The notes below the pieces were generated by a model, which saw nothing but the letters and a program-made list of their open reading frames with translations, had not been told where the DNA came from and made no database searches. A stretch of 64,000 nt of DNA, taken from Comamonas sp. Y33R10-2. GTDB lineage: Bacteria; Pseudomonadota; Gammaproteobacteria; Burkholderiales; Burkholderiaceae_C. Below, in pieces: positions 28,296 to 36,986 of the stretch. Numbering within the stretch: the first letter of the stretch is position 1; the number at the start of each line of letters is the position of its first letter. Made by a program: the position numbers and the translations under genes. The stretch is from positions 3,596,001-3,660,000 of the forward strand of contig NZ_CP079925.1 in the NCBI RefSeq assembly GCF_019355935.1, written 5' to 3'.

Positions 28296-28625
28296 TCAGG
28301 CGACGGTAATCGTCTTTTGCGCGCTCAGTGTTTGGCCCTGCTCGTCTTTCCAGAACATGTTCAGCTCGCCGCTTTCGCGGGCGAGAAAGGTGAACTCGAT
28401 ATAAGGGTTCTGAGAAATCGAAGCACCCGGCTCCCAGCTGAACAGCAAGGTGTTGCCCAGCTTGGCTTCAAAGCGATTAACGATATTGCGCGGGCGCGCT
28501 TTGCCGGTCGCAGGGTCAATGCGCAGGCCGGTTTCCATCACATGCTCCATCTGGGCGCGTACGCGCAGCACTTCGCCCTTTTTAGGAGTGGCGTTGCTGA
28601 CCCAGATGCGGGGTGGTTTGCTCAT
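28296..28625 (-). CDS. soxZ: SoxZ, sulfur-carrier partner protein
   Basis: A 109-residue immunoglobulin-like protein that pairs with SoxY to carry sulfur intermediates in the periplasm. It matches SoxZ along its length (RIWVSNATPKKGEVLRVRAQ, HVMETGLRID, SWEPGASISQNPYIEFTFLA). The start is MSKPPRIW at 28625. It has no signal peptide, as expected because SoxZ is exported with SoxY. It is the last gene of the sulfur block, separated from soxY by a GC-rich repeat. Confidence 0.94.
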   Translation of the reverse strand: MSKPPRIWVSNATPKKGEVLRVRAQMEHVMETGLRIDPATGKARPRNIVNRFEAKLGNTLLFSWEPGASISQNPYIEFTFLARESGELNMFWKDEQGQTLSAQKTITVA

Positions 28626-28690
28626 CAAGATTCCTTTCAGTTCAAGCATCCATTCGGTATGGATGTCTGAATTCGTTATGGGCCTTAAGC

Positions 28691-28787
28691 CAGCAGCCGC
28701 CGCGCCAAGGCCGCCCTGCCGCGCTGGCGGTGTCCCGCTCCCGCGTAGCGAGAGAGGGGGAAGGCGCGAAGCGACTCAGGGGGGGTG
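28691..28787 (-). repeat. GC-rich 3'-end repeat (copy C), between soxY and soxZ
   Basis: Begins 7 nt after the soxY stop; CACCCCCCCTGAGTCGCTTC then GCGCCTTCCCCCTCTCT, an inner CGCTACGCG hairpin and GGGAGCGGGACACCGCC. Confidence 0.75.
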
Positions 28788-28794
28788 TCTAGAT

Positions 28795-29283
28795 TTACAT
28801 GCCGCAGCCGCTGGCGGCCACAGTCACTGCCTGTTTGGCGATTAGCACCTTGCCGCTTTTCATGCGCGCCATGGCGTGTACGGTTTGTGACTGCGACAGG
28901 CGAATGCGAACCGCTGCCTCCGCCGTGCCGGCCGCTGCCGTGAATTGCATACGGCAAGACAGGGGCAGGGGGTTCAGATCGGCCAGCACGATGATCTCTT
29001 CGCACCAGTCTTGCTCGGTAATGGGCAGCGTCACCTTGACTTTGACGGGCACGGCGCTGGGGTTGTCTGCCAGCACGGGGACATCCAGCAGCAGGCCTTC
29101 GGTTTGTGGCGTGGACTTGCCGGTAAACAAGGTGACTTGCCTTCGAAACTCAGCAGGGTTGGGGGCCAAAGCCCCGACCAGCGGCGTCTTGGCCTGCGCC
29201 AGTGCAGCTGCAGGCAGCGCCAGAGTAGCCCCTGTGGCCGCCGCGCCCAGAACCAGACTTCTACGGGTGGTGTGCTTGAACAT
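28795..29283 (-). CDS. soxY: SoxY-like sulfur-carrier protein with atypical C-terminus
   Basis: A 162-residue periplasmic protein. A twin-arginine signal (TRRSLVLGAA, cleavage near ALAQA) precedes a SoxY domain. The sulfur-binding cysteine of SoxY sits in a terminal GGCGG; here the protein ends ASGCGM, keeping Cys two residues from the end but not the flanking glycine pattern. The carrier function is therefore likely but not certain. It precedes soxZ and follows the second flavoprotein gene; the start is the ATG at 29283. Confidence 0.88.
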   Translation of the reverse strand: MFKHTTRRSLVLGAAATGATLALPAAALAQAKTPLVGALAPNPAEFRRQVTLFTGKSTPQTEGLLLDVPVLADNPSAVPVKVKVTLPITEQDWCEEIIVLADLNPLPLSCRMQFTAAAGTAEAAVRIRLSQSQTVHAMARMKSGKVLIAKQAVTVAASGCGM

Positions 29284-29356
29284 GTCTCTTCTTGTATCGA
29301 ATGCCGCTTGCAAGCAAACAGCGGTTAAAACGGGCAGGGTCCCAGTGAGAGACGCC

Positions 29357-29409
29357 GAGCAAGAGCCGCCTTGCGGCGAGGGCGTCGTCTCCCTTAGCCC
29401 CTCAGAGGG
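29357..29409 (-). repeat. truncated GC-rich repeat (copy D)
   Basis: Abuts the stop of the second FCSD-like gene; contains CCTCTGAGGGGCTAAGGGAG and CGCCGCAAGGCGGCTCTTGC but lacks the inner hairpin of the other copies. Confidence 0.6.
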
Positions 29410-30762
29410 TTACGTGCCCAAGAAGTCGCTGAACTTGCTATTAATCCAAGCAAAGTCTTCTTTGACCAGATCAGGTGTGCGCACATCCATATCAATCTGG
29501 GTCTGATTGACCTGACCATTGGTGTCCACCTCGTATTCAAACTTGACCGAGATTTCTTCTTGCGGCTCGCCGTTGACCATCATGTAGCAGAGGTTGTCGG
29601 GCAGGCGGGCGACGACTTCCTTGCCAGAGACGCGCTCGGCAATGTTTTGGGCGACGATCTTGCCCACATAGTTGGCAACGTGGCCACTCTTGGGGTAGTG
29701 GCCGAACTGGGGCGAAATCGCTCCCATCAGATCGCCCACAAAGTACACGCGGTCATCGGTCTTGGCGTGGAACAGGCGGTTGTGCATGTCTGCCCAGCCT
29801 GTGGGCTTGCCGGTGGTTGCATCTTTGCCGATCAGGTCAGCCTGCCACACCATGTCCGCGGCTTGGTGCGGGGGCATGAGGATGGCGTCATCAAACTTGA
29901 AGTCACCAGCAGCTGTCTTGATTTGCTTGTTGAACGGGTCGACTTCCTTGATGCCGGCGTTGGGTACGTGGGTGATGATGTCTGCGTACAGCTCATCAAA
30001 CGCTTGCTTGTAGCCCACGCCAATGGGGGCGATCTTGGGCTTGGGGTCGAGGATGACGATCTTGCCGGGGATCTTGTTTTTCTTGATGTGCCAAGCAATC
30101 AAACAAGCGCGCTCGTATGGCGAAGGAGGGCAGCGGTGGGGAGGAGGCGGCAGCGTCATCACCAGCGTGCCGCCCTTGAAGTTTTGCACCTTGCTCTTGA
30201 GCGAGAGCATCTCTTGGTTAGGGATGTAGGCGTTGGGGAAATGTGTGCGCGTGTACTCAATGGCGCGCTGGTCGTTGCCAAACCAAGCTTCGTAATCGTT
30301 GCGAATACCGCCCGACAGAATCAAAAAGTCATATTCGATCAGGCCGTGGGCGGTGCGTACCTGCTTCTTGTCGCGCTCAAAACCGTTTACTTCGGTTTGC
30401 AGCAAGGTGTAGCCGTACTTGTTGGCCGGGTGCAGCATGTCGCGGTTGACGAAATCGGTGTTCACGATATCGACCAGCCATTTGTTGCTCATGGGGCCGG
30501 ACCAGAAGGTGGCATTGCGCTCGAGCAGCACCACGTCCGAGTTTGGGATCAGCTCGCGCAGATAGCGCGCAGCCGTCATACCGCCCCAGCCGCCACCGCA
30601 GATGACGATGCGTGGGCCCTTGCCCTTGCGCGGCAGGATGGGGGACTGGCTGGAGATGATGCTGGGCGCAGCCATTGCGGGGCTGGCCATTGCGCCCAAA
30701 GTGGCTGCGGCTGTGCCCAGTGTCAGGGCGGGAGGGGTTATCAGAAAGTGGCGACGTTGCAT
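29410..30762 (-). CDS. FCSD-like flavoprotein lacking the covalent-FAD cysteine
   Basis: A 450-residue FAD/NAD(P)-fold protein of the sulfide dehydrogenase flavoprotein family. A signal peptide or Tat-like leader (MQRRHFLITPP to about 32) is followed by the FAD loop IVICGGGWGGMTAARYL (52-68). The redox-disulfide cysteines are present as Cys211 (HRCPPSPYER) and Cys392 (NLCYMMVNG). At the position of the cysteine that binds FAD covalently in flavocytochrome c (Y-T-C-x-x-S-N), this protein has Gly89 (FWSGPMSN). It lies upstream of soxYZ, which suggests sulfide or sulfane oxidation with a non-covalent FAD, like SoxF relatives. Confidence 0.88.
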   Translation of the reverse strand: MQRRHFLITPPALTLGTAAATLGAMASPAMAAPSIISSQSPILPRKGKGPRIVICGGGWGGMTAARYLRELIPNSDVVLLERNATFWSGPMSNKWLVDIVNTDFVNRDMLHPANKYGYTLLQTEVNGFERDKKQVRTAHGLIEYDFLILSGGIRNDYEAWFGNDQRAIEYTRTHFPNAYIPNQEMLSLKSKVQNFKGGTLVMTLPPPPHRCPPSPYERACLIAWHIKKNKIPGKIVILDPKPKIAPIGVGYKQAFDELYADIITHVPNAGIKEVDPFNKQIKTAAGDFKFDDAILMPPHQAADMVWQADLIGKDATTGKPTGWADMHNRLFHAKTDDRVYFVGDLMGAISPQFGHYPKSGHVANYVGKIVAQNIAERVSGKEVVARLPDNLCYMMVNGEPQEEISVKFEYEVDTNGQVNQTQIDMDVRTPDLVKEDFAWINSKFSDFLGT

Positions 30763-31078
30763 CTTTTAAGACTCCTTATGGGTGATCACCTGCATGCGAG
30801 GCGCTGGCGCTGGTGGCACGGCGCTGCCTCGCTTGGATTGCGATGAGGTATTGGAAACAAACGCAGGCCTGCAGGCGGCTGGCGCAGAGCTTGCGGCAAC
30901 CAATAAGGAGCAAGAAAAGAAGAGTCTTTCTGAGCCGACACGCGGCATCAGCAACAGCGGCTGTTTAATCGATTGTAGTGAGGCAGCAAGCCTGAATGCT
31001 GCTTCAAGCTTGCACAGTGCTGAGTTGGGACAAGCCCGGTGCGCCAAGATCCCTATGGTTTGGCGTTGGGCCTCGTCT
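30763..31078. other. gap between the YeeE and second FCSD-like genes, possible small secreted peptide
   Basis: A 60-codon minus-strand frame (30766-30948) starts MPRVGSERLFFSCSLLVAAS, shows a signal-peptide-like start and ends PRMQVITHKES just before the flavoprotein ATG. The ribosome-binding site of the flavoprotein (AAGGAG) lies inside it. There is no good ribosome-binding site for the small frame and no recognised family, so it is only a candidate. Nothing else is visible here. Confidence 0.3.
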
Positions 31079-32104
31079 TCAAGCGCGATTGCGACGCGCA
31101 GTCAGCGCAAGCATTGCGCCCAGCCCAATACCGAACACGGCCGGAAAACTTGCCAGCGACAGTGTGGACACGCCCGACAAACCTTGGCCAATCGAGCAGC
31201 CGGCAGCCAGCGCACCGCCAAAGCCCATGAGCAGACCACCGCCTGCGCTAGCAGCTAGCCGCGCAGGCGAGTCAAAGCCTTCCCAGCGTGCCGTACGGCT
31301 TGCGATGGCGCAGGCAAAAGCACCGGCGAGTACACCCGCTGTGAGCGTCATGCCAATGCTCAGCTCGCGGCCCACAGAAAGTTGTAGGTACAGCATGCTC
31401 TCGGCAATCGGGCCGATAAAACTCAAGCTTGTCAGCTTGGTGGGTTCGAACTCATCTACGCCGATATGCGCCGTAATCCACCAGCCTGCAGCAACCAATA
31501 AGCCAATCACGATGGCACAGATGAACTGCACAGGGCTGCGGCGCAGCGCAGGATGTTTAAATGCATAGAAGGCAAGTAGCAGGGCAATTGCAGCGGCCAG
31601 CAGCAGTGCGTTGACGGGCTGCAAATAAGCGCTAAGCGTTGATTGCGCCAAAGTGATGGGTGTCAGCGACTGAATCCATAGGCGCACAGGCGTCAACACT
31701 CCTGTCATCGCCATCTGCGTGCCCAGCGCCAGAAACACCACCGTGACCAATGAGCGCAGATTGCCCCCGGCTAGCAACACCAGCGAGCGTGCTCCGCAGG
31801 CCCGTGCCAGCACCATGCCCACGCCAAACACCGCGCCGCCAAGCACAACGCCGAATACGGAAAAACTAGTGCGAGCGATGGCCGCTTGGCTGAAGTCAAT
31901 CCAGCTCAAGGCTTGCATGCCTTGCGAGGCCAGCAAAGCCACGGCTAAAGCCAGTGCAAAGGCTTGCAAGGCAGGTGCTGAGCCATTGGCAACTTCCGCG
32001 TCTTGCCCTAGTCGCTGGCGCAGCCCGCGCAGCAAACAAAAACGCCCTAGTCGCGCAGCCACACCAAACGCTACGCCCAGAAAAAAAATAGACCAAAACA
32101 ACAT
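31079..32104 (-). CDS. YeeE/YedE-family thiosulfate transporter
   Basis: A 341-residue inner-membrane protein with about nine helices in two YeeE/YedE (DUF395) repeats. Cysteines that pass thiosulfate through the TsuA channel are seen in GRFCLLRG (about residue 17-24), ARACGARS and AAGCSIGQGLSG (near 295). The start is MLFWSIFFLGVAFG at 32104. In a block with fccAB and soxYZ it most likely takes up thiosulfate or another sulfur compound. It lies between fccB and the second flavoprotein. Confidence 0.9.
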   Translation of the reverse strand: MLFWSIFFLGVAFGVAARLGRFCLLRGLRQRLGQDAEVANGSAPALQAFALALAVALLASQGMQALSWIDFSQAAIARTSFSVFGVVLGGAVFGVGMVLARACGARSLVLLAGGNLRSLVTVVFLALGTQMAMTGVLTPVRLWIQSLTPITLAQSTLSAYLQPVNALLLAAAIALLLAFYAFKHPALRRSPVQFICAIVIGLLVAAGWWITAHIGVDEFEPTKLTSLSFIGPIAESMLYLQLSVGRELSIGMTLTAGVLAGAFACAIASRTARWEGFDSPARLAASAGGGLLMGFGGALAAGCSIGQGLSGVSTLSLASFPAVFGIGLGAMLALTARRNRA

Positions 32105-32176
32105 ATGCGCAGGAATTGAGTTGCTTAATGCATTCACAGATGCTTGCAATGGACGCGTTACTGAAGGGGCCACCCA

Positions 32177-32269
32177 GCAAGGGCCGCCCCGCAGCGATGG
32201 TGGCGTCCCCCTCCCGCAGTGCAAAGCACGAAGAGAGAGGGGGAAGGCGCGTCAGCGCCTCAGGGGGTG
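32177..32269 (-). repeat. GC-rich 3'-end repeat (copy E), after fccB
   Basis: Starts 7 nt after the fccB stop; CACCCCCTGAGGCGCTGACG then CGCCTTCCCCCTCTCT, a GTGCTTTGCAC hairpin, GGGAGGGGGACGCC and GCGGGGCGGCCCTTGC. Close to copy A. Confidence 0.8.
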
Positions 32270-32276
32270 TATGGAA

Positions 32277-33554
32277 TCAAGCTCCCCAGATGTCCGCGCT
32301 GATGGCCTTGTACCAAGCCGCGCCGTAATCGGCCTCGGCCTTGCGGAAGGCGGCATTGCCATCCATGGGGCTGACGCCGCCCGAGTTGGCAACTTCAATC
32401 AGTTTGCCAGCTTGTGACTTGTAGACGCCGGCCACGGAGATGCCGTAGTCATTGCCAATCAAGCTGTAGCAGGTGTTGGCAAAAGCTGCGTTGGGCAGGG
32501 GCTGGCCTGTCAACTCCGCAGCAATGGCGGCTGCTGCCACCTTGCCTTGGGTGTTGGCAGCAAAGCCCGACTTGGGCATGGGCGCTGCAATGGTGGCGTC
32601 GCCCAGCACGTACACGTCTTTGACGCGGCTGGACTCAAAGCTCTCAGGCTTGATGGGCACCCAGCCACTGGCGTCAGTAACACCTGCGCGGTCGGCGATG
32701 AAGCCGGCCTTCTGCGGTGGAATGACGTTGAGCACATCGGCCTTGTGCTTGGTGCCGAAAGCGGTTTCCACTTCCAGATTCTTCGCATCCACGCGAGTGA
32801 CCTTGCCGTCGTCCGACTGCTTGACCCACTCAATCATGTCGCCGTACAGGGCTTTGTAGCCTTGCAAGAACAGGCCTTGCTTGGAGAAAGCGTCCTTGTC
32901 GTCCAGCAGCAAAATCTTGCTCTTGGGCTTATGGGCTTTGAGGTAGTGGGCCACCATGGCGGCGCGCTCGTAGGGGCCGGGCGGGCAGCGGAAGGGGTTG
33001 GCGGGGATCACCATCACAAACTTGCCGCCATCGGGCATGGCTTCCAACTGTTTCTTTAGCAGCTGGGTTTGCGCACCGGCTTTCCACGCGTGGGGTGCCA
33101 GTTGCGAGGCCGCTTCGTCATAGCCTTCCAGTGCGTTCCAGCGCATGTCGATACCGGGCGACAGCACCAGCTTGTCATAGCTCAGCGCTTGACCGTTGGA
33201 GAGCAGCAGTCGTTTGGAATCGGTCAGCACATTGTCGGCACGGGCATGCACCACGTTCACGCCCACTTTGCGCAGGCCGTCGTAGCTGTGGCCGATGCTG
33301 TCCCAAGTGCGTAGGCCTGCCAAATACAGGTTGGAGAAGGGGCAGGTGTAGAAACGCTCGGCAGGCTCGACCAGCGTAATTTGAATGTGAGGGGCAAACT
33401 TGCGCAGGTAGCGTGCGGCCGTGGCACCGCCAAAGCCGCCCCCGACGATGACTACGTGGGCATCAGCTGCCTTGGCTTGCACGATGGAGGGGAGAGCCAA
33501 GCTGACTGCGCCAGCCGCTGCGCCACCGATGATTTGACGACGATTGATCTGCAT
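32277..33554 (-). CDS. fccB: flavocytochrome c sulfide dehydrogenase, flavoprotein subunit
   Basis: A 425-residue periplasmic FAD protein that oxidises sulfide to sulfane sulfur and passes electrons to its cytochrome partner. A Tat-type signal (NRRQIIGGAAAGAV) is followed by the FAD loop VVIVGGGFGGATAARYL. All three diagnostic cysteines of the Allochromatium enzyme are present: Cys71 (FYTCPFSN, covalent FAD), Cys190 (FRCPPGPYER) and Cys362 (NTCYSLIGNDYG), the last two forming the redox disulfide. Its ATG directly follows the fccA stop (TAAATG), which supports a two-subunit enzyme. Confidence 0.95.
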   Translation of the reverse strand: MQINRRQIIGGAAAGAVSLALPSIVQAKAADAHVVIVGGGFGGATAARYLRKFAPHIQITLVEPAERFYTCPFSNLYLAGLRTWDSIGHSYDGLRKVGVNVVHARADNVLTDSKRLLLSNGQALSYDKLVLSPGIDMRWNALEGYDEAASQLAPHAWKAGAQTQLLKKQLEAMPDGGKFVMVIPANPFRCPPGPYERAAMVAHYLKAHKPKSKILLLDDKDAFSKQGLFLQGYKALYGDMIEWVKQSDDGKVTRVDAKNLEVETAFGTKHKADVLNVIPPQKAGFIADRAGVTDASGWVPIKPESFESSRVKDVYVLGDATIAAPMPKSGFAANTQGKVAAAAIAAELTGQPLPNAAFANTCYSLIGNDYGISVAGVYKSQAGKLIEVANSGGVSPMDGNAAFRKAEADYGAAWYKAISADIWGA

Positions 33555-33917
33555 TTATGGGGCCTTCTTGCTGAACCACTGGGCCAGCGCTTTGAGTTGT
33601 TCGTCGTCATAGCCCTTGGCCAGACGGGTCATGACGGTGGCATCCTTGGCGGTACTGGCCTTGAAGGCTTGCAGGCGTTGCAGCAGATGCGCTTCAGGCA
33701 GGCCGCGCAGCTGGGGCATGCCGCCCGTCGATCGGCCATCAGGCCCGTGGCAGTTGGCGCAGCTCGCTGCCAGCACGGCCACATCTTGCGCACGTAAGGC
33801 GGATGCAGGGGCGGTGATTGGCGCAGCAGCGCTTGCCAGTGCTGAGAGTGGTGCACTCATGGCGAGCGCCAGCCAGAGCACGGGGCGTGCAGAGGTGAGC
33901 AAAGATTTCGATCGCAT
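33555..33917 (-). CDS. fccA: c-type cytochrome, sulfide dehydrogenase cytochrome subunit
   Basis: A 120-residue secreted cytochrome c553-like protein. The signal peptide (MRSKSLLTSARPVLWLALAM) is followed by one CxxCH heme site (SCANCHGPDG) and a distal Met in a GMPQLRGL-type segment or later in DATVMTRLAKGYDDEQL. It accepts electrons from FccB, whose start abuts its stop. I use the ATG at 33917, with GGAAG upstream; an ATG 84 bases further upstream gives an implausible leader. Confidence 0.92.
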   Translation of the reverse strand: MRSKSLLTSARPVLWLALAMSAPLSALASAAAPITAPASALRAQDVAVLAASCANCHGPDGRSTGGMPQLRGLPEAHLLQRLQAFKASTAKDATVMTRLAKGYDDEQLKALAQWFSKKAP

Positions 33918-34166
33918 GGGGCTTCCCTGTTTGCCGCGCTGGGTGCGCTGGCTGTTTTTGGACTCTGTGCTTGGTGGCGTAGCTGTGTTGAATGCGTACA
34001 TTCACTGGAGCCAAAACCTCGCAAGAACGGCGAGTAGCTCTGGATTCTAGAAAGCATGTAGCGATGCATCGTGCAATAGCCCGCAGCTGTAACAGGAAGT
34101 TATTGGTTATTTAGTTATGCCAAGCGCTTGTGCTTGCATCTGTGAATGTGAGGCTTGTGAAGTCAT

Positions 34167-34210
34167 AAAAAAACCGCATTCTGCTATTGAATAGATAGCA
34201 GAATGCGGTT
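34167..34210 (-). terminator. intrinsic terminator after the small lipoprotein gene
   Basis: AACCGCATTCTGCTAT and its exact complement form a 16-bp stem with a 7-nt loop; on the minus strand it is followed by seven T residues. Confidence 0.9.
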
Positions 34211-34234
34211 GATTTTGTTGGGCTACAGCCTGTT

Positions 34235-34582
34235 TTAATACGTGGGCTGAATTGCTGATGGTGGCGCGATTGGTTCGGTTGTTACCGTTGTTGGTAATGG
34301 CGCATCAGCCGCCGCTGCCGTAGGGTTAGCTGCATCGCGGTACTGAATATGGATGCCGCTGTTGTCCGGCTTGTCGTCATCCATCAAGGCATCGGCCGCT
34401 TTGCCAACGCCCTTGCCCACTATTTTTGCGGTGCCAATGGCGGCATCCGCAGCCAAACCCACAGCGCCCGCCGTCACGCTGATGGCGGTACTGGTGACAG
34501 CCACTACAGCGCAGCCCGAGAGAGTGATGCACAAAAAAGCCCCTGTGGCCAGCAGTCTCAGGGGCTTGTTCGCGCGTTGCAT
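34235..34582 (-). CDS. NF038104-type small lipoprotein
   Basis: A 115-residue lipoprotein starting MQRANKPLRLLATG. The lipobox ITLSGC is followed by AVVAVTSTAISVTAGAVG and AADAAIGTAKIVGKGVGKA, a Val/Ala/Gly helix pattern typical of this small lipoprotein family. The C-terminus is Pro/Thr-rich. Function unknown. It follows metG by 17 bp and is probably cotranscribed with it. Confidence 0.78.
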   Translation of the reverse strand: MQRANKPLRLLATGAFLCITLSGCAVVAVTSTAISVTAGAVGLAADAAIGTAKIVGKGVGKAADALMDDDKPDNSGIHIQYRDAANPTAAAADAPLPTTVTTEPIAPPSAIQPTY

Positions 34583-34599
34583 GGTGAACGCGCGTGGCA

Positions 34600-36747
34600 T
34601 CAATGAATCCGCATGCCAGGAGTGGCGCCGGGGAAGGGCTCCAGCACGTAAATGCCGGGGTTGGCCTTCTCATCCGCGTGGCTGGCTGCCAGCACCATGC
34701 CTTCGGAAATGCCGAACTTCATCTTGCGCGGGGCCAGATTGGCTACGGTCACAGTCAGCTTGCCCACTAGTTGCTCTGGCTGGTACATGCTGCTGATGCC
34801 GCTGAACACATTGCGGGTCTTGGGCTGGCCGGCTTCGTCCTTTTCGCCCACATCCAGTGTCAGCTGCAGCAGCTTGGTCGAGCCTTCAACGGCCTTGCAT
34901 TCCAAAATCTTGGCAATGCGCAGGTCGATCTTCATGAAGTCGTCAATGCCAATGGTTTCGGCCAGTGGTTCGCCACCGGGGGCATTGGGGTCGATCACGG
35001 GTTCGGCCTTTTTTGCCGCCTTCTTTTCAGCCTTGACGGGCTCGGCTGCGGGAGCAGCTTGACCTGCAGGGGCTTCAAACAGTGACTCGAGCTGCTTGGG
35101 GTCGACGCGCTGCATCAGGTGCTGGTACACGCCAATTTGATGGCCTTTGCCCAGCGGCTTGACCACATCGGCAAAGCTTTCTGGCGGCACGATGAGGAAG
35201 TTCGCCACTTCGGCAGCCACGCTTGGCAGGATGGGCGACAGGTAGATGGTCAGAATGCGGAAGGCTTCGATGCAGGTCGTGCACACATCGTGCAGGCGTG
35301 CGTCCATACCTTCTTTTTTGGCCAGCTCCCAGGGCTTGTTGGCGTCCACATAGCTGTTGACCTTGTCGCACAGCGTCATGATGTCGCGCGCAGCACGGGC
35401 GGTGTCGCGGGCTTCGTAAGAGGCGACGATGGAGGCTTGCTGCTCGCGCAGCGCGGCCAGCAATGTCTGCCCGTCTTCGGAGACTTGGCCCAGCTTGCCT
35501 TCAAAGCGCTTGCTGATGAAGCCAGCGGCGCGGCTAGCGATGTTGACGTATTTTCCGATCAGATCGGAGTTCACGCGCAGCATGAAGTCTTCAGGTGTGA
35601 AGTCGATGTCTTCGTTCTTGCCATTGAGCTTGGCGCCGAGGTAATAACGCAGCCACTCGGGATTCATCTTGAGGGCCAAGTACTTCAGTGGGTCCAAACC
35701 CGTGCCGCGGCTCTTGCTCATCTTTTCGCCGTTGTTGACGGTCAAAAAGCCATGCACGCAGATTTTGGTGGGCGTCTTGCGGCCGCTGAACTTCAGCATC
35801 GCAGGCCAGAACAGTGTGTGGAAAGTGATGATGTCTTTGCCGATGAAGTGGTACTGCTCCAAATCGGGGTCGGCCATATAGGCTTCGTAGTCTTCGCCGC
35901 GCTGGACCAGCAGGCCCTTGAGCGAAGCCAGATAGCCCACAGGCGCATCCAGCCAGACGTAGAAGTACTTGCCCGGCGCATCGGGAATCTCGATACCGAA
36001 ATAAGGCGCGTCGCGGCTGATGTCCCAGTCGTCCAGACCTTCGCTGGTCGATCCATCGGGGTTGGTGCGCACGCCAAACCATTCCTTGATCTTGGCGGCC
36101 ACTTCAGGCTGCACATGCTTGCCGTTTTGTGTCCACTCGGTCAGGAACTCGACCGCACGTGGGTCGGACAGCTTGAAGAAGAAGTGCTCAGACGTCTTCA
36201 TCACCGGCTTGGCACCCGACAGGGCCGAGAACGGGTTGATCAGGTCGGTGGGCGCATACACGGCACCGCAAGACTCGCAGTTGTCGCCGTACTGGTCCTT
36301 GGCGTGGCAGCGGGGGCATTCGCCCTTGATGAAACGGTCGGGCAGGAACATGTTCTTCTCGGGGTCGAAAAACTGCTCGATGGTGCGGGTTTCGATGAAG
36401 CCAGCGGCCTTCAGGTCCAGATAGATTTGCTTGGACAGCTCGTGGTTTTCCGGGCTGTCGGTGTTGCTCCAGTTGTCGAAAGCGACGTGAAAGCCGTCGA
36501 GGTACTGCTTGCGACCGGCGGCAATGTCGGCCACGAACTGCTGGGGCGTCTTGCCGGCTTTTTCGGCGGCAATCATGATGGGCGCGCCGTGGGCGTCATC
36601 GGCGCCCACGAAGTTGACCGCGTTGCCCTGCATTCGCTGTGCACGCACCCAGGTGTCGGCCTGGATGTATTCCATGATGTGGCCGATGTGGAAATTGCCG
36701 TTGGCGTACGGCAGGGCGGTGGTAACGAAGAGTTTGCGTGCGGTCAT
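34600..36747 (-). CDS. metG: methionyl-tRNA synthetase
   Basis: A 715-residue class I aminoacyl-tRNA synthetase. It has the HIGH motif (FHIGHIMEY, residues 19-27), a knuckle zinc site ([18 protein letters not shown]), the KMSKS loop ([10 protein letters not shown]), the anticodon-binding helical domain, and a C-terminal Trbp111-like tRNA-binding domain (from about 600, [20 protein letters not shown]) joined by a Lys/Ala-rich linker. I choose the ATG at 36747 ([17 protein letters not shown]), because upstream residues are not conserved. Confidence 0.97.
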   Translation of the reverse strand: MTARKLFVTTALPYANGNFHIGHIMEYIQADTWVRAQRMQGNAVNFVGADDAHGAPIMIAAEKAGKTPQQFVADIAAGRKQYLDGFHVAFDNWSNTDSPENHELSKQIYLDLKAAGFIETRTIEQFFDPEKNMFLPDRFIKGECPRCHAKDQYGDNCESCGAVYAPTDLINPFSALSGAKPVMKTSEHFFFKLSDPRAVEFLTEWTQNGKHVQPEVAAKIKEWFGVRTNPDGSTSEGLDDWDISRDAPYFGIEIPDAPGKYFYVWLDAPVGYLASLKGLLVQRGEDYEAYMADPDLEQYHFIGKDIITFHTLFWPAMLKFSGRKTPTKICVHGFLTVNNGEKMSKSRGTGLDPLKYLALKMNPEWLRYYLGAKLNGKNEDIDFTPEDFMLRVNSDLIGKYVNIASRAAGFISKRFEGKLGQVSEDGQTLLAALREQQASIVASYEARDTARAARDIMTLCDKVNSYVDANKPWELAKKEGMDARLHDVCTTCIEAFRILTIYLSPILPSVAAEVANFLIVPPESFADVVKPLGKGHQIGVYQHLMQRVDPKQLESLFEAPAGQAAPAAEPVKAEKKAAKKAEPVIDPNAPGGEPLAETIGIDDFMKIDLRIAKILECKAVEGSTKLLQLTLDVGEKDEAGQPKTRNVFSGISSMYQPEQLVGKLTVTVANLAPRKMKFGISEGMVLAASHADEKANPGIYVLEPFPGATPGMRIH

Positions 36748-36860
36748 GAGGGAGCGGCTTTCACAGAGAGCCTGCCATTCTAAAAGGGCTTGGCTCAACG
36801 CTGTGGAAATGGGGTTTGCGGATGATCTTGATGCCAAGGGCTGGCATCAAGAAGAGTTAG

Positions 36861-36900
36861 ATTTTGATAGTTGCTTGTCCTTGATTTCATTAGACTTCAG
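36861..36900 (+). repeat. AT-rich mini-repeat (copy 5)
   Basis: ATTTTGATAGTTGCTTGTCC then TTGATTTCATTAGACTTCAG, nearly identical to copy 1 read on the other strand. It lies upstream of metG; the remainder of the 239-bp gap has no gene. Confidence 0.65.
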
Positions 36901-36986
36901 TATGAAATCCATCTGAACTCTATGAATATCAAGGGCTAGTAGCTTTGATTTAGATAGCGCGAGCTTTCAACAAGCGTATCAGTGCA

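Noticed and set aside
29560..30846. 428-codon plus-strand frame opposite the FCSD-like gene
   Set aside because: Antisense shadow; the minus-strand protein has the FAD loop and redox cysteines.
35119..36783. 554-codon plus-strand frame opposite metG
   Set aside because: Antisense shadow of a high-GC gene; metG on the other strand carries all catalytic motifs.
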